From: JBGSIZ01 sp041742255
Lineage (GTDB): Bacteria; Pseudomonadota; Alphaproteobacteria; Rhodobacterales; Rhodobacteraceae
Reading direction: 5' to 3'
NCBI GenBank assembly: GCA_041742255.1
Contig: JBGSIZ010000203.1
Coordinates: 1 to 31,859, forward strand
DNA: 31,859 nucleotides
Below are positions 7,765 to 15,769 of the stretch, piece by piece (position 1 is the first letter of the stretch; the number at the start of each line of letters is the position of its first letter). The notes below the pieces were generated by a model. That model was not told where the DNA came from. It saw only the letters and a list, made by a program, of their open reading frames with translations, and searched no databases. The position numbers were made by a program, and so were the translations under genes.

Positions 7765-8958
7765 ATGGTCCTTGCGGGCAAACTGACCAAGAAGCTGGTC
7801 GAGAATCTGGGCGCTGGGCGGCATGGCGATGGCAACGGCTTGTACCTTGTCGTCGATCCCTCCGGCGCGCGACGCTGGATTGTCCGGGTTGTGGTCAAGG
7901 GCGCGCGCAATAAGGCAGGCGGGCCGCTGCGGACGGACTTTGGCCTTGGTGGGGCGGATATCGTCACGATCAATCAGGCGCGCGAGCGGGCACTCGAATA
8001 CCGGCGGATGGCAAAGCAGGGTCTGAACCCGCGCTTCAGCGCCAAACGGGAGATCCCGACGTTCGAAGACTTCGCCCAGCAGGTCCATATCGACCGCATG
8101 CCGACTTGGAAAAACGCCAAGCATGGCCAGCAGTGGATCAACACCCTGCGCGATTATGCCTTTCCAAAAATCGGCCGCATGCCATTGGACGGTATCGACC
8201 AGCCCGAAGTCATGATGTGCCTCTCGCCGATCTGGACGGAAAAACACGAGACCGCCAAACGGCTGGCCCAAAGGATCAAAACCGTTCTGGATGTCGCCAA
8301 ATCCAAGGGGTTCCGGTCGGGCGAAAACCCCGTCACGGCGATCCACGACGCGCAGGCCCTGCCCAAGGTCAGGAGCCGACCCAAGCACCATCAAGCGATG
8401 CGATGGCAAGATGTGCCCGCGTTCTATGCCGGCCTCAAGATCCGGAGTGCGATGGCGGCCAGTGCTTTGCGGTTCACCTGCCTGACCGGATCGCGAACAA
8501 GCGAGGTCCTGGGCATGCGCTGGGCCGAGATCGATTTTGAGAACCGACTTTGGACTTGCCCAGAGGACCGGATGAAAGCAGGCGAGGTGCACCGCGTGCC
8601 CCTGACGGACGAGATGTTGGCAATCCTCGAACCGCTGAAGGCCCTCAAGTCAGTCTACGTGTTCGAGGGGCAGAAACGAAACATGCCACTTTCCAACATG
8701 TCCATGCTGATGCTTTTGCGCCGGATGGGCGTTGAAGGCGTGACCGTCCATGGGTTTCGCTCAACTTTCCGCGATTGGGCATCCGAAGTTGAGCAGGCTC
8801 CGAGAGAGGTTTCAGAGATGAGTTTGGCGCATAGGTTTGGAAATGCGGTTGAGCGTGCCTATGCAAGATCAGACTTGATCGAGCAGCGCCGCGAACTCAT
8901 GAATAAGTGGTCAGACTATGTCAGCGGCAATGTGAATGGCCCGTCAGGAGGTGAATAA
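7765..8958 (+). CDS. Tyrosine recombinase (P4-type island integrase)
   Basis: The product is 397 aa from ATG 7765; an upstream in-frame TTG (7702) is less likely. The N-terminal part (KLTKKLVENL...GDGNGLYLVVDPSGARRWIVR) is the arm-binding DUF4102-like domain seen in P4-type integrases. A core-binding SAM-like domain follows at about residues 95-190. The catalytic residues are readable: Arg244 in TGSRTSEV, His329 and Arg332 in HGFRSTFRDWASE, His356 in LAHRFG, and the nucleophile Tyr366 in VERAYARS. It should join and cut at the tRNA-Ser site 150 bp upstream. Its stop overlaps the next gene's ATG by one base, so the two are probably co-translated. Confidence 0.93.
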   Translation: MVLAGKLTKKLVENLGAGRHGDGNGLYLVVDPSGARRWIVRVVVKGARNKAGGPLRTDFGLGGADIVTINQARERALEYRRMAKQGLNPRFSAKREIPTFEDFAQQVHIDRMPTWKNAKHGQQWINTLRDYAFPKIGRMPLDGIDQPEVMMCLSPIWTEKHETAKRLAQRIKTVLDVAKSKGFRSGENPVTAIHDAQALPKVRSRPKHHQAMRWQDVPAFYAGLKIRSAMAASALRFTCLTGSRTSEVLGMRWAEIDFENRLWTCPEDRMKAGEVHRVPLTDEMLAILEPLKALKSVYVFEGQKRNMPLSNMSMLMLLRRMGVEGVTVHGFRSTFRDWASEVEQAPREVSEMSLAHRFGNAVERAYARSDLIEQRRELMNKWSDYVSGNVNGPSGGE

Positions 8959-9851
8959 TGTTAGTCCCAGCTGGTTTCGTGTCGCTTGCGGAACTGTGGA
9001 AGGAATTTGTTGGTGGTCGTTGGGGTAAATGGTCGCAAGATAGAGCGATCGAGTCCTATGAGACGACCTTTGGAACAAAGAATACTGTGACATTTGGCAC
9101 GGCGTTGGATTTGACCGAGGACCTGTTTAGACTTTCTTTTGATGATTTCAGATTTGCATTATCGACCCCCAGTGGCGACGTCCAGTACACAACGGCAGTT
9201 CTCCAAGACGACAACAATAGGGTGCTCGCAAAATTATCTGTACAAGAGAGCCTTGCCGTGGCTCGGGATAAGACACAAGCTGGAGTGGACGGAAAGTGGC
9301 TTTGGGAATTGGGATCGCGAAGGTTCCGTGAAATCAACCAGAAGATTCATTCGATGAGCCTAATTCGCCCCAAAGATAAATCCGTATGGGAAGGCCTACT
9401 TCGACAAGATTATTTTAGCACGTTGCCAATCCTGTTTGAACGAGAAGCATATGTTCTTGTTTCTGATCTGCCGCCTTGGACGGACGATCTGCTTTATGAC
9501 AGTTATCTGCGAAATATTTGGCTTAGAGCACGAGGCGCGTCGATTTGTTTGCCAGAATCCGATGCGGCTAGATGGCGAAAAAGTCTAAAGGAGCCACATC
9601 TTCGACGATTGCTTAGTCTCATTGTTTGGACAGAAAACCCCGGTGACGGGGCCAAGGGCGGTCGACCAGATAAGAAACGTGAGCTTTGGCGGGCATATCA
9701 GGAACTCGCCCTGGCCAATTCGTCCCTGCCTCGGAAAGAGCAACTAAGACGCGTCGAGGAACACCTTGGCTCCAAGTCCTCTGTTTCGACGTTAACTCGG
9801 GCAATCAAAGAGGGCGAGTCGCAGAAGAAGCTCAGTTCATCCCATGAGTGA
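8958..9851 (+). CDS. Protein of unknown function, coupled to the integrase
   Basis: The product is 297 aa. I do not recognise the family. The start is well supported: AGGAGG lies 7-8 bases before ATG 8958, which overlaps the integrase stop codon (TAATG). The protein is soluble-looking, rich in aromatic and charged residues, with no signal peptide or membrane helix. Residues about 235-290 (GGRPDKKRELWRAYQ...LRRVEEHLGSKSSVSTLTRAIKEGE) read as a helical, possibly helix-turn-helix, DNA-binding tail. Base composition is clearly less GC-rich than in the flanking chromosome, which fits acquired DNA. The tight coupling suggests it acts with the integrase, for example as an accessory factor or regulator, but that is inference. 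Confidence 0.85.
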   Translation: MLVPAGFVSLAELWKEFVGGRWGKWSQDRAIESYETTFGTKNTVTFGTALDLTEDLFRLSFDDFRFALSTPSGDVQYTTAVLQDDNNRVLAKLSVQESLAVARDKTQAGVDGKWLWELGSRRFREINQKIHSMSLIRPKDKSVWEGLLRQDYFSTLPILFEREAYVLVSDLPPWTDDLLYDSYLRNIWLRARGASICLPESDAARWRKSLKEPHLRRLLSLIVWTENPGDGAKGGRPDKKRELWRAYQELALANSSLPRKEQLRRVEEHLGSKSSVSTLTRAIKEGESQKKLSSSHE

Positions 9852-9950
9852 CTTTCATTGATTTCTAGGGCTTCGTGAACAAGACCCATCTCGTCGACGA
9901 AGCGGTTCGATACGGCTTAGCTCTTAGTTCCTTGCCGGCTCAAAGGGTTT

Positions 9951-10001
9951 GTTCAGAACCTGTTCAAGCCCGGTCAAAACCCCGTTCAAAATCCGTTTCG
10001 A
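9951..10001. repeat. Array of 11-bp-spaced direct repeats (operator or iteron-like)
   Basis: Five imperfect copies related to CCNGTTCAAAAC follow one another. GTTCA-like cores begin at 9951, 9962, about 9972, 9984 and 9995, so the spacing is about one helical turn. The array lies 85-135 bp before the excisionase-like gene. A phased array of this kind typically binds a small protein cooperatively, such as an AlpA/Xis-type factor or replication initiator. No other feature is seen between 9852 and 10085. Confidence 0.6.
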
Positions 10002-10085
10002 GTTTTGGGTGTTTTGATAGCCTTGCGTAGTTTCGCAATGCCAGTTGATTGATCCCCATCGAAAACCGAAAAGAAGGATCGGACG

Positions 10086-10391
10086 ATGGAAAACATCTTT
10101 GACGACGAACGGACCTATGTTCTTGGGGATCAAGAGCTTGAAATTATTGGAGATCGTGAAAAGCTCGCGCAATGGCGCTACAAGAAAACTGGCCCTGCGT
10201 ATTACCGCTTGGGGCGAAAGATCGTCTACCGAGGATCAGACCTGAATAGCTGGGTCGAACAGCAACGCGTTGAGCCACCAGGCTTTGTGTTCACAGATCA
10301 AAACTCATCCAATCTCAATGCTACCAGCAGAGGTCGCCGCCCCATCGCGCTTGGCTCGGCCAACTCGGAAAGGGCGAACCATGGGCTATGA
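10086..10391 (+). CDS. AlpA/excisionase-like small DNA-binding protein
   Basis: The product is 101 aa from ATG 10086, with AAGGA about 9 bases upstream. Residues about 15-60 (LEIIGDREKLAQWRYKKTGPAYYRLGRKIVYRGSDLNSWVEQQ) fit the winged-helix fold of the MerR-like excisionase family (HTH_17): a helix-turn-helix, then the GPAYYRLGRKIVYR wing, then a DLNSWVE helix. Such proteins act as recombination directionality factors or as activators of integrase genes in islands. The C-terminal 40 residues look disordered. The 3' end overlaps the next gene by 11 bp. The repeat array just upstream is a natural candidate binding site. Confidence 0.75.
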   Translation: MENIFDDERTYVLGDQELEIIGDREKLAQWRYKKTGPAYYRLGRKIVYRGSDLNSWVEQQRVEPPGFVFTDQNSSNLNATSRGRRPIALGSANSERANHGL

Positions 10392-11142
10392 CTTTTGCCA
10401 GATCAAAATCCAGGTTGCCGAAATTGTCACCCAACATTTTGGCATCAAACAGAACGCAGCTCCGCTTGCGATCTATCGCATCAACCAGAAGTTCGACGGC
10501 AAACATGGGAACTATGCAACCACAGACGCCCAATTGTCGGAAGAGCTCGGCGTTCATTCCGACACGATCGCGCGGCGGGTAAAGTTGTTGATGCAGTCTG
10601 GGCTGTTTGACATCAAACGCGGCCGGCTGGGGCGGCAAACGACCTATCGCCTCAAACCTGAGGTTTGGTCACAGGCTTCGGCTATGCGCGCTGGGCGTGG
10701 GGTACCCGGCACATCTGCAGGGAATCGACCCGGCAAAGCACCGGGTCTAGACCCCGCAAATGAGCGCAACAAAACCAGGCAAAGTAGCGGGGTATATAAG
10801 AGTAAGATATTAATAGAAGGGCGGGACTACCCAGCGGGCCTGGATCTCAGCGATCTTGGGGGGCTAAAGCACGAGCCTTCAAAGAGCCACTCAGCAGAAC
10901 AATTCTTCAGGGAGGCTCGAGACAGATTGGGTCTGAGCCGAATCTTTGATCAATTGCCAAAAAAAATGGCAAACGGAATTGAGTTCGTCATTTGCCCCGT
11001 CAAACCCGTTCCAAGGGGCGACGTGCAGGCGCAACATGTTTATGTACAGCAAATTGAATCCCTCATCGCTGCTCTTAAGACTTGGACCGCGCCCACACCT
11101 GACGTCGTGCTCCATCGGGAAAGCGAGGATTGCGATGAATAG
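10381..11142 (+). CDS. Winged-helix DNA-binding protein, possibly replication- or regulation-related
   Basis: The product is 253 aa from ATG 10381, preceded by GGAAAGG. The open frame begins earlier, but the start overlapping the excisionase-like gene fits translational coupling. Residues about 30-95 contain a helix-turn-helix (YATTDAQLSEELGVHSDTIARRVKLLMQSGLFDIKRGRLGRQTTYRLKP) of the type found in phage and plasmid replication or GntR-like proteins. The middle (about 100-140) is basic and low-complexity. The C-terminal 90 residues are not recognised. The DNA near 10780-10830 is unusually AT-rich (tatataagag..atattaatag) for this window. Role not established; it belongs to the island's core control module. 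Confidence 0.7.
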   Translation: MGYDFCQIKIQVAEIVTQHFGIKQNAAPLAIYRINQKFDGKHGNYATTDAQLSEELGVHSDTIARRVKLLMQSGLFDIKRGRLGRQTTYRLKPEVWSQASAMRAGRGVPGTSAGNRPGKAPGLDPANERNKTRQSSGVYKSKILIEGRDYPAGLDLSDLGGLKHEPSKSHSAEQFFREARDRLGLSRIFDQLPKKMANGIEFVICPVKPVPRGDVQAQHVYVQQIESLIAALKTWTAPTPDVVLHRESEDCDE

Positions 11143-11195
11143 GGAATGTGAAACCGACCACCTGATATTTAATCAAATGCCAATGGGGACCTAGC

Positions 11196-11546
11196 ATGAT
11201 CCAGCAAGGCGGCAAGCGCCCGGGGGCAGGGAGACCGAAGGGCTCGGGCAATATCAAATCAATGATGGACCGCGCCCGGTTTATCACGCACATGCAGGAC
11301 TACCTTGAATTGGCGGTCGCGACCTTGGCGGACATCGCCGAGAACGGGAAAAGCGAGGCAGCCCGAGTCTCCGCCGCAACCGAAATTATCAACCGCGCTG
11401 TTGGTCGGACTGTTGTCGCGGAAACCGCCGGGCAGCTTGAGTTTGGGCTTCTCAAGGCGATGCTCGAACACGACCGGGAAGAGTTTGTCGAGGCGGGCGC
11501 GGAATTCCTGCTCGAGGTCCCGTTGACAGGTCTATTTGATCGATAG
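11196..11546 (+). CDS. Small GAGRPKG-motif protein of unknown function
   Basis: The product is 116 aa from ATG 11196. It starts with MIQQGGKRPGAGRPKGSGN, an AT-hook-like basic motif often found at the N-terminus of small phage or plasmid proteins, including terminase-small-subunit-like ones. The remainder is helical (LELAVATLADIAENGKSEAARVSAATEIINRAVGR). That pattern suggests DNA binding. It lies 53 bp after the winged-helix gene on the same strand and about 90 bp before hsdM. No packaging genes are present, so I do not call it a terminase. A regulatory or accessory role in the island is possible. Confidence 0.7.
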   Translation: MIQQGGKRPGAGRPKGSGNIKSMMDRARFITHMQDYLELAVATLADIAENGKSEAARVSAATEIINRAVGRTVVAETAGQLEFGLLKAMLEHDREEFVEAGAEFLLEVPLTGLFDR

Positions 11547-11639
11547 GCCCGGTGAAACCATACAACCTGGGTTTGCGGCTGGATTTCGGAGGCGCGCTGG
11601 CCTAGCGTCTTTGAAAACGAACGGGGGGCGAAAAAGGCA

Positions 11640-13181
11640 ATGGCATCAATCGACAACGGCACCGACCTTGGCATCGAGGCCAGCCTGTTCAAGACCGCCG
11701 ACAAGCTGCGCGGGAACATGGAGCCAAGCGACTACAAACACGTTGCCCTTGGGCTGATCTTCCTCAAACACATTTCGGACGGGTTTGAACTGAAACGGCA
11801 GGCTCTTTTGGCCGAATACCCCGAGGGCGCCGAGGATCCTGACGAATACCTTGCCGAAAATATCTTTTGGGTTCCCGCCGATGCCCGCTGGTCGCATCTG
11901 CAGGCCAGCGCCAAGCAGCCCACCATCGGTCGCCTGATCGACGAGGCGATGATCGCCATCGAAAAGGTCAACCCATCGCTAAAGGGAGTTCTGCCTAAAG
12001 ACTATGGCCGCCCGGCGCTGAATGCGGTCATGCTGGGCGAGTTGATCGACCTGATATCCGGCATCGCCTTTGGCGAAGGCAAGGACAAGGCGCGCGACCT
12101 GCTGGGCCGTGTCTACGAATAGTTCCTTGGCCAGTTCGCGGGCAGCGAAGGCAAGCGGGGCGGCGAATTCTACACCCCGCGTTCCGTCGTGCGCACCATG
12201 GTCGAGATGCTCGAACCCTACAAAGGCCGCGTTTACGACCCCTGTTGCGGATCGGGCGGCATGTTTGTGCAGTCGGAAAAGTTCGTCGAGGCGCATGGAG
12301 GCCGTTTGGGCGATATCGCCATTTACGGGCAGGAATCCAACTACACCACGTGGCGGCTGTGCAAGATGAACCTTGCCGTGCGCGGGATCGAGGCGGATAT
12401 CAAATGGAATTCGGAAGGGACGTTTCACAAGAACGAACTGCCCGACCTGCGCGCCGATGTGATCCTTGCCAACCCGCCCTTCAACATCTCGGACTGGGGC
12501 GGCGAGAGGCTGCGTGAGGATGGCCGCTGGAAATTCGGCACGCCGCCCGCAGGCAATGCCAACTACGCGTGGCTGCAGCACATCTTGCACCATCTGGCGC
12601 CCTCGGGCACGGCGGGGGTGGTGCTGGCCAATGGCTCGATGTCCTCCACCCAGTCGGGCGAGGGCGAGATGCGCCGCGCGATGATCGAGGGCGAGGTGGT
12701 GGATTGCATGATCGCCCTGCCGGGGCAGCTGTTCTATTCCACCACGATCCCCGCCTGCCTGTGGTTTCTGGCGAAGGATAAGTCGAACGGCATCGCGCGG
12801 GACCGCAAGCTGCGCGACCGGAGGAGCGAGGTGCTGTTCATCGACCCCCGCAAGTTGGGCTTCATGGTGGATCGCACCCGGAAGGAGTTTTCCGACGCCG
12901 ACATCGCCCAGATCGCCGAAACTTACCACGCCTGGCGGCTGGGGGAGGGCTATGCCGACATTCCGGGCTTCTGCAAATCGGCGAGCATCGAGGAAATTCG
13001 GTCCCACGGCCACGTCCTGACCCCGGGCCGTTATGTGGGATCGCAAGCGGCGGAGGAGGACGAGACGCCCTTTGCTGAACGTTTCGCGGCGTTGCAAGAG
13101 CAACTGGAGGCGCAGTTCGCCGAGGCCGAGGCGTTGACGGCGACCATCCGGGCGCGGTTGGCGGGGGTTGTGTCGCAATGA
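11640..13181 (+). pseudogene. hsdM: Type I restriction-modification methyltransferase HsdM, interrupted by an in-frame TAG
   Basis: Read through the stop, this is a 513-residue HsdM. The first 160 residues form the HsdM_N helical domain (LFKTADKLRGNMEPSDYKHVALGLIFLKHISD). A TAG at 12120-12122 falls where relatives usually read Tyr-Phe-Leu (RVYEYFLGQF). The frame then continues open through the N6-adenine methyltransferase domain: GGEFYTPRSVV, SAM-binding DPCCGSGG from residue 200, and catalytic NPPF at 278-281. HsdM with HsdS forms the M2S methylase that protects host DNA and is needed for HsdR to act. There is no other lesion. A GTG at 12189 could restart translation of the catalytic part. 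Sequencing error is possible. Confidence 0.88.
13141..13170 (+). repeat. hsdM tail segment repeated before hsdS (left copy)
   Basis: This 30-bp stretch encoding the end of HsdM (TIRARLAGV) matches 14108-14137 at 25 of 30 positions, with no gaps. The two copies bracket the ORF6N gene. Confidence 0.65.
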
Positions 13182-13243
13182 TCCGGGCCGGTCATTCCGG
13201 ATCAACAGGTGCAAGGTCTGAACCGGGACGCTGCGCCTTGGCT

Positions 13244-13270
13244 CTTGATATCGCACTTTGCGACATCAAG
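13244..13270. promoter_or_regulatory. Palindrome in the leader of the ORF6N gene
   Basis: Left arm CTTGATATCGC (13244-13254), spacer ACTTT, right arm GCGACATCAAG (13260-13270); 10 of 11 arm positions pair. It ends 10 bases before the AAGGAG Shine-Dalgarno site of the ORF6N gene. A near copy lies inside the gene at 13487-13513. It is likely an operator or an mRNA hairpin near the ribosome binding site. Confidence 0.65.
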
Positions 13271-13292
13271 ACTGCCACCGAAGGAGTCTGCC

Positions 13293-14084
13293 ATGGCTGA
13301 GGATGTTTTTGCCGCCCGCACCCCACCCGCCATCTACACGGCCCGTGGTCAAAGCGTGGTGATGGATGCAGATGTGGCGGACCTGTTCGACATTGAAACG
13401 CGCCGCCTGAACGAGCAGTTCCGCCGCAACGCCGCACGCTTTGGCGAGGATTTCGCCTTTCAGCTAACAACGGAAGAATACGATGGCTTGAAGTCGCAAA
13501 TCGCGACATCAAGCGGCCACGGTGGCCGACGCAAGCCGCCGGTGATGTTCACCGAACATGGTGTGGTCATGGCGGCCACGGTCCTGCGGTCGGAACGTGC
13601 TGTCACCGCCTCGCGGTTCATCGTTCGGGCGTTTGTGGCCAGCCGTCAGGCGCTGGTGGTCGCGCATCCCGGCCAGAACCTGCCCGCCGCCCCCCTGCCG
13701 ATCAGCATCGAGGCCCGGCAGGGCCTGATGGCCAAGCTGGATCGGGCGCTCGGTTGGGTGCTGGATGCCATTGTCGAGCCAGAGGGAAAAACCACCGTCC
13801 GGGATGAGGCGCGGGCCGTCGCACTGGAGGGGCTGGGGGCGATCAAGGCACATCTGCGCAAGCAGGGCGTGCAGAACGAACAGACCCTCGCCGAAATCCA
13901 GAAGCTGCTGAAAGAGGCCGAGGCGATCGACGCCGAAATCACCGCCCGCCATGTGGAAACCGACCACCGCCGCCTTGCCCTGATCGCCAAGGAATTGCGC
14001 ATCGCCATCGAGGTGCAGCGGTATCTGGAAACCGGCAGTGCCGAGGGCCTGCTGGCCGTGCTAAAGGAGTTGGGGAATGGGTAG
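13293..14084 (+). CDS. ORF6N-domain protein embedded in the type I RM operon
   Basis: The product is 263 aa from ATG 13293, with AAGGAG six bases upstream; the upstream open frame is not needed. Residues about 10-110 form an ORF6N/KilA-N-like domain (YTARGQSVVMDADVADLFDIETRRLNEQFRRNAARF, then LKSQIATSSGHGGRRKPPVMFTEHGVVMAATVL). This DNA-binding module is known from phage antirepressors and from genes found beside restriction systems. The C-terminal half is a long helical region (LLKEAEAIDAEITARHVETDHRRLALIAKELRIAIEVQRYLE), probably a coiled coil. The gene sits between hsdM and hsdS and is bracketed by a 30-bp imperfect repeat. It may regulate the operon or itself; the twin palindromes favour autoregulation, but this is inference. 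Confidence 0.83.
   Translation: MAEDVFAARTPPAIYTARGQSVVMDADVADLFDIETRRLNEQFRRNAARFGEDFAFQLTTEEYDGLKSQIATSSGHGGRRKPPVMFTEHGVVMAATVLRSERAVTASRFIVRAFVASRQALVVAHPGQNLPAAPLPISIEARQGLMAKLDRALGWVLDAIVEPEGKTTVRDEARAVALEGLGAIKAHLRKQGVQNEQTLAEIQKLLKEAEAIDAEITARHVETDHRRLALIAKELRIAIEVQRYLETGSAEGLLAVLKELGNG
13487..13513. promoter_or_regulatory. Second copy of the palindrome, inside the ORF6N coding sequence
   Basis: Left arm CTTGAAGTCGC (13487-13497), spacer AAATC, right arm GCGACATCAAG (13503-13513). The right arm is identical to the leader copy and the left arm differs by one base (10/11). Here the palindrome encodes the LKSQIATS part of the ORF6N domain. The centres of the two copies are 243 bp apart. 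Confidence 0.6.
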
Positions 14085-14107
14085 GTTTGTGGGGAGCGTG
14101 CAACCGG

Positions 14108-14137
14108 CGACTGGCCGAGCGCGGCTGGCGGGGGTTG
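14108..14137 (+). repeat. hsdM tail segment repeated before hsdS (right copy)
   Basis: This copy matches 13141-13170 (25/30) but is non-coding here; it ends 4 bases before the hsdS GTG. It looks like a leftover of the original hsdM-hsdS junction. Confidence 0.65.
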
Positions 14138-14141
14138 GGCT

Positions 14142-15368
14142 GTGAGTTCCGAGTGGCCCCTTCAGACGCTTGGCGACCTTGTGACGCTTCAACGTGGAAT
14201 TGATCTTCCAGATGTGAAGCGTAGTTACAGGCCTGTTCCGATAATGGGTTCGTTTGGCGTCACTGGGCGGCACGATACCGCCGCATGCAAAGGACCCGGC
14301 GTTACGGTTGGGCGAAGTGGTGCGTCAGTCGGCACTGTCGCCTATATTTCAGAGGATTATTGGCCACTAAACACGTGTCTTTACGTGCGTGATTTCCATG
14401 GCAACGATCCGCTGTTTTGCTACTACTTTCTCAAGACTATTGATTTGGCCTCCCACAACTCTGGATCTGCTCAGCCATCGTTGAACCGAAATTTCGTCCA
14501 CCCTTTGCCGGTTCGTTTCCCTGACCCCGACGAACAACGCGCCATTGCTGCCACCCTCGGGGCGCTGGATGACAAGATCGAGTTGAACCGGAAGATGAAC
14601 GCCACGCTGGAGGCTATGGCGCGGGCGCTGTTCCGCGACTGGTTCGTCGACTTCGGCCCCACCCGCGCCAAGATGGAAGGCCGCGCCCCCACCCTCGCCC
14701 CCGACCTCTGATCCCTCTTCCCCGATCGGCTGGACGCCGAGGGCAAGCCGGAGGGGTGGGAGGTTTCCACGCTCGGGCAGATTGCAGAGCATCATACCAA
14801 GTCAATGACGCCCGCGAAAATGGCCGACGGGGAGGTGGAGCATTTTAGCCTTCCTGCCTTTGACAAAGGTCAGATTCCTGCGATTGACCATGGCGCAACG
14901 ATCAAGAGCAACAAGACGATAGTTCCGCCAGAGGCGATCCTGCTGTCCAAATTGAATCCTGAAATTCCACGCATCTGGATGCCTGAGGCCCAAGGGCGGC
15001 TCCCGCAAGTGACTTCGACCGAGTTTCTTGCATATACAGCCAAAGGCGGCGCGGGACGCAGTTTCCTTTTCTGCCTGTTTTCCGATCAAGGCTTCCGTGA
15101 AATGCTTCATGGAATGGTCACCGGAAGATCAAAGAGCCACCAGCGCATTTCGCCACCGTCACTGCTCGGGCGGGACGTCGTTGTTGGAGCAACTCAGATG
15201 TTCGGAGCGTTTGAAAAACTGGTTGCGCCGCTTCTGGAGCGGGTCCGAGCCAACCGCGCCGAATCCCGCACCCTCGCCCAGACCCGCGACCTCCTCCTGC
15301 CGCGCCTGATGTCGGGGGAGTTGAGGGTGGCCGATATTGGTCCGACCGAAAAGGAAAATGCCGCATGA
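14142..15368 (+). pseudogene. hsdS: Type I RM specificity subunit HsdS, interrupted by an in-frame TGA
   Basis: Read through the stop, this is a 408-residue HsdS with two target-recognition domains. It starts at GTG 14142. The first domain (to about residue 130) is followed by a conserved helical spacer (EQRAIAATLGALDDKIELNRKMNATLEAMARALFRDWFVDFGPTRAKMEG). TGA at 14709-14711 (codon 190) then stands where relatives have Trp in a DLWSLFPDRL-like segment. The frame continues cleanly through the second domain to the C-terminal repeat (TRDLLLPRLMSGEL). HsdS sets the DNA sequence recognised by the complex. The 189-aa product could behave as a half-HsdS, a form known to dimerise in some systems. The 3' end overlaps the next gene's ATG. 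Confidence 0.87.
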
Positions 15369-15763
15369 AGCTGCCAGTGCGCACCACAAACGCCATGCTA
15401 CTGGGCAATGGCCTGATCGCCCATATCCGCACGGTGCAGGAGTACCGAAAAAGGCACGATAAGCCGCCTCAACGGCCCTACCTGACCTATACTCAACTGG
15501 TCGAACAAACCGGCGCGAAGCTCGCCCTCGTCGGCATCGGCAACTTTCTGGGCGAGGTGATGGTCGCGATCCATGTGCCCGGTGTACCAGACGCGATTCA
15601 GGGACTGACGCTGTTCGTTACCCCAAAGGACGGGCAGATCGATTTCTCGAAAGGGGCCGAGGAATGGTATGACATCACCCCTAGGAATGCCCTGCAGTTC
15701 CGCCAAGCCGTGCTGGACTTTGACTGGTCTGGTATAGAGTTCGCGGCGCAGAATGAGGGGTAA
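15365..15763 (+). CDS. Small protein of unknown function within the hsd operon
   Basis: The product is 132 aa. I do not recognise the family. ATG 15365 overlaps the hsdS stop in an ATGA arrangement, and the gene ends 6 bp before hsdR, so it is certainly part of the operon. The protein is soluble-looking. An N-terminal basic segment (RTVQEYRKRHDKPPQRPYLTYTQLVEQTG) is followed by alternating hydrophobic strands (LALVGIGNFLGEVMVAIHVPGVP) and a C-terminal helix. There is no signal peptide, metal motif or known catalytic motif. Its position suggests a modifier of, or partner to, the restriction enzyme, or an additional defence gene. That is inference from context only. Confidence 0.8.
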   Translation: MKLPVRTTNAMLLGNGLIAHIRTVQEYRKRHDKPPQRPYLTYTQLVEQTGAKLALVGIGNFLGEVMVAIHVPGVPDAIQGLTLFVTPKDGQIDFSKGAEEWYDITPRNALQFRQAVLDFDWSGIEFAAQNEG

Positions 15764-15769
15764 CGGCGC

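Noticed and set aside
9951..10001. Possible CRISPR-like array
   Set aside because: Units are 11 bp with no spacers between them, and no cas genes are present. A protein-binding array fits better.
11135..11194. A 19-codon frame (MNRECETDHLIF...) between the winged-helix and GAGRPKG genes
   Set aside because: It overlaps the preceding stop, has no ribosome binding site and is too short to support.
13209..13292. N-terminal extension of the ORF6N protein from an upstream in-frame start
   Set aside because: AAGGAG six bases before ATG 13293 defines the start, and the extension would translate the leader palindrome.
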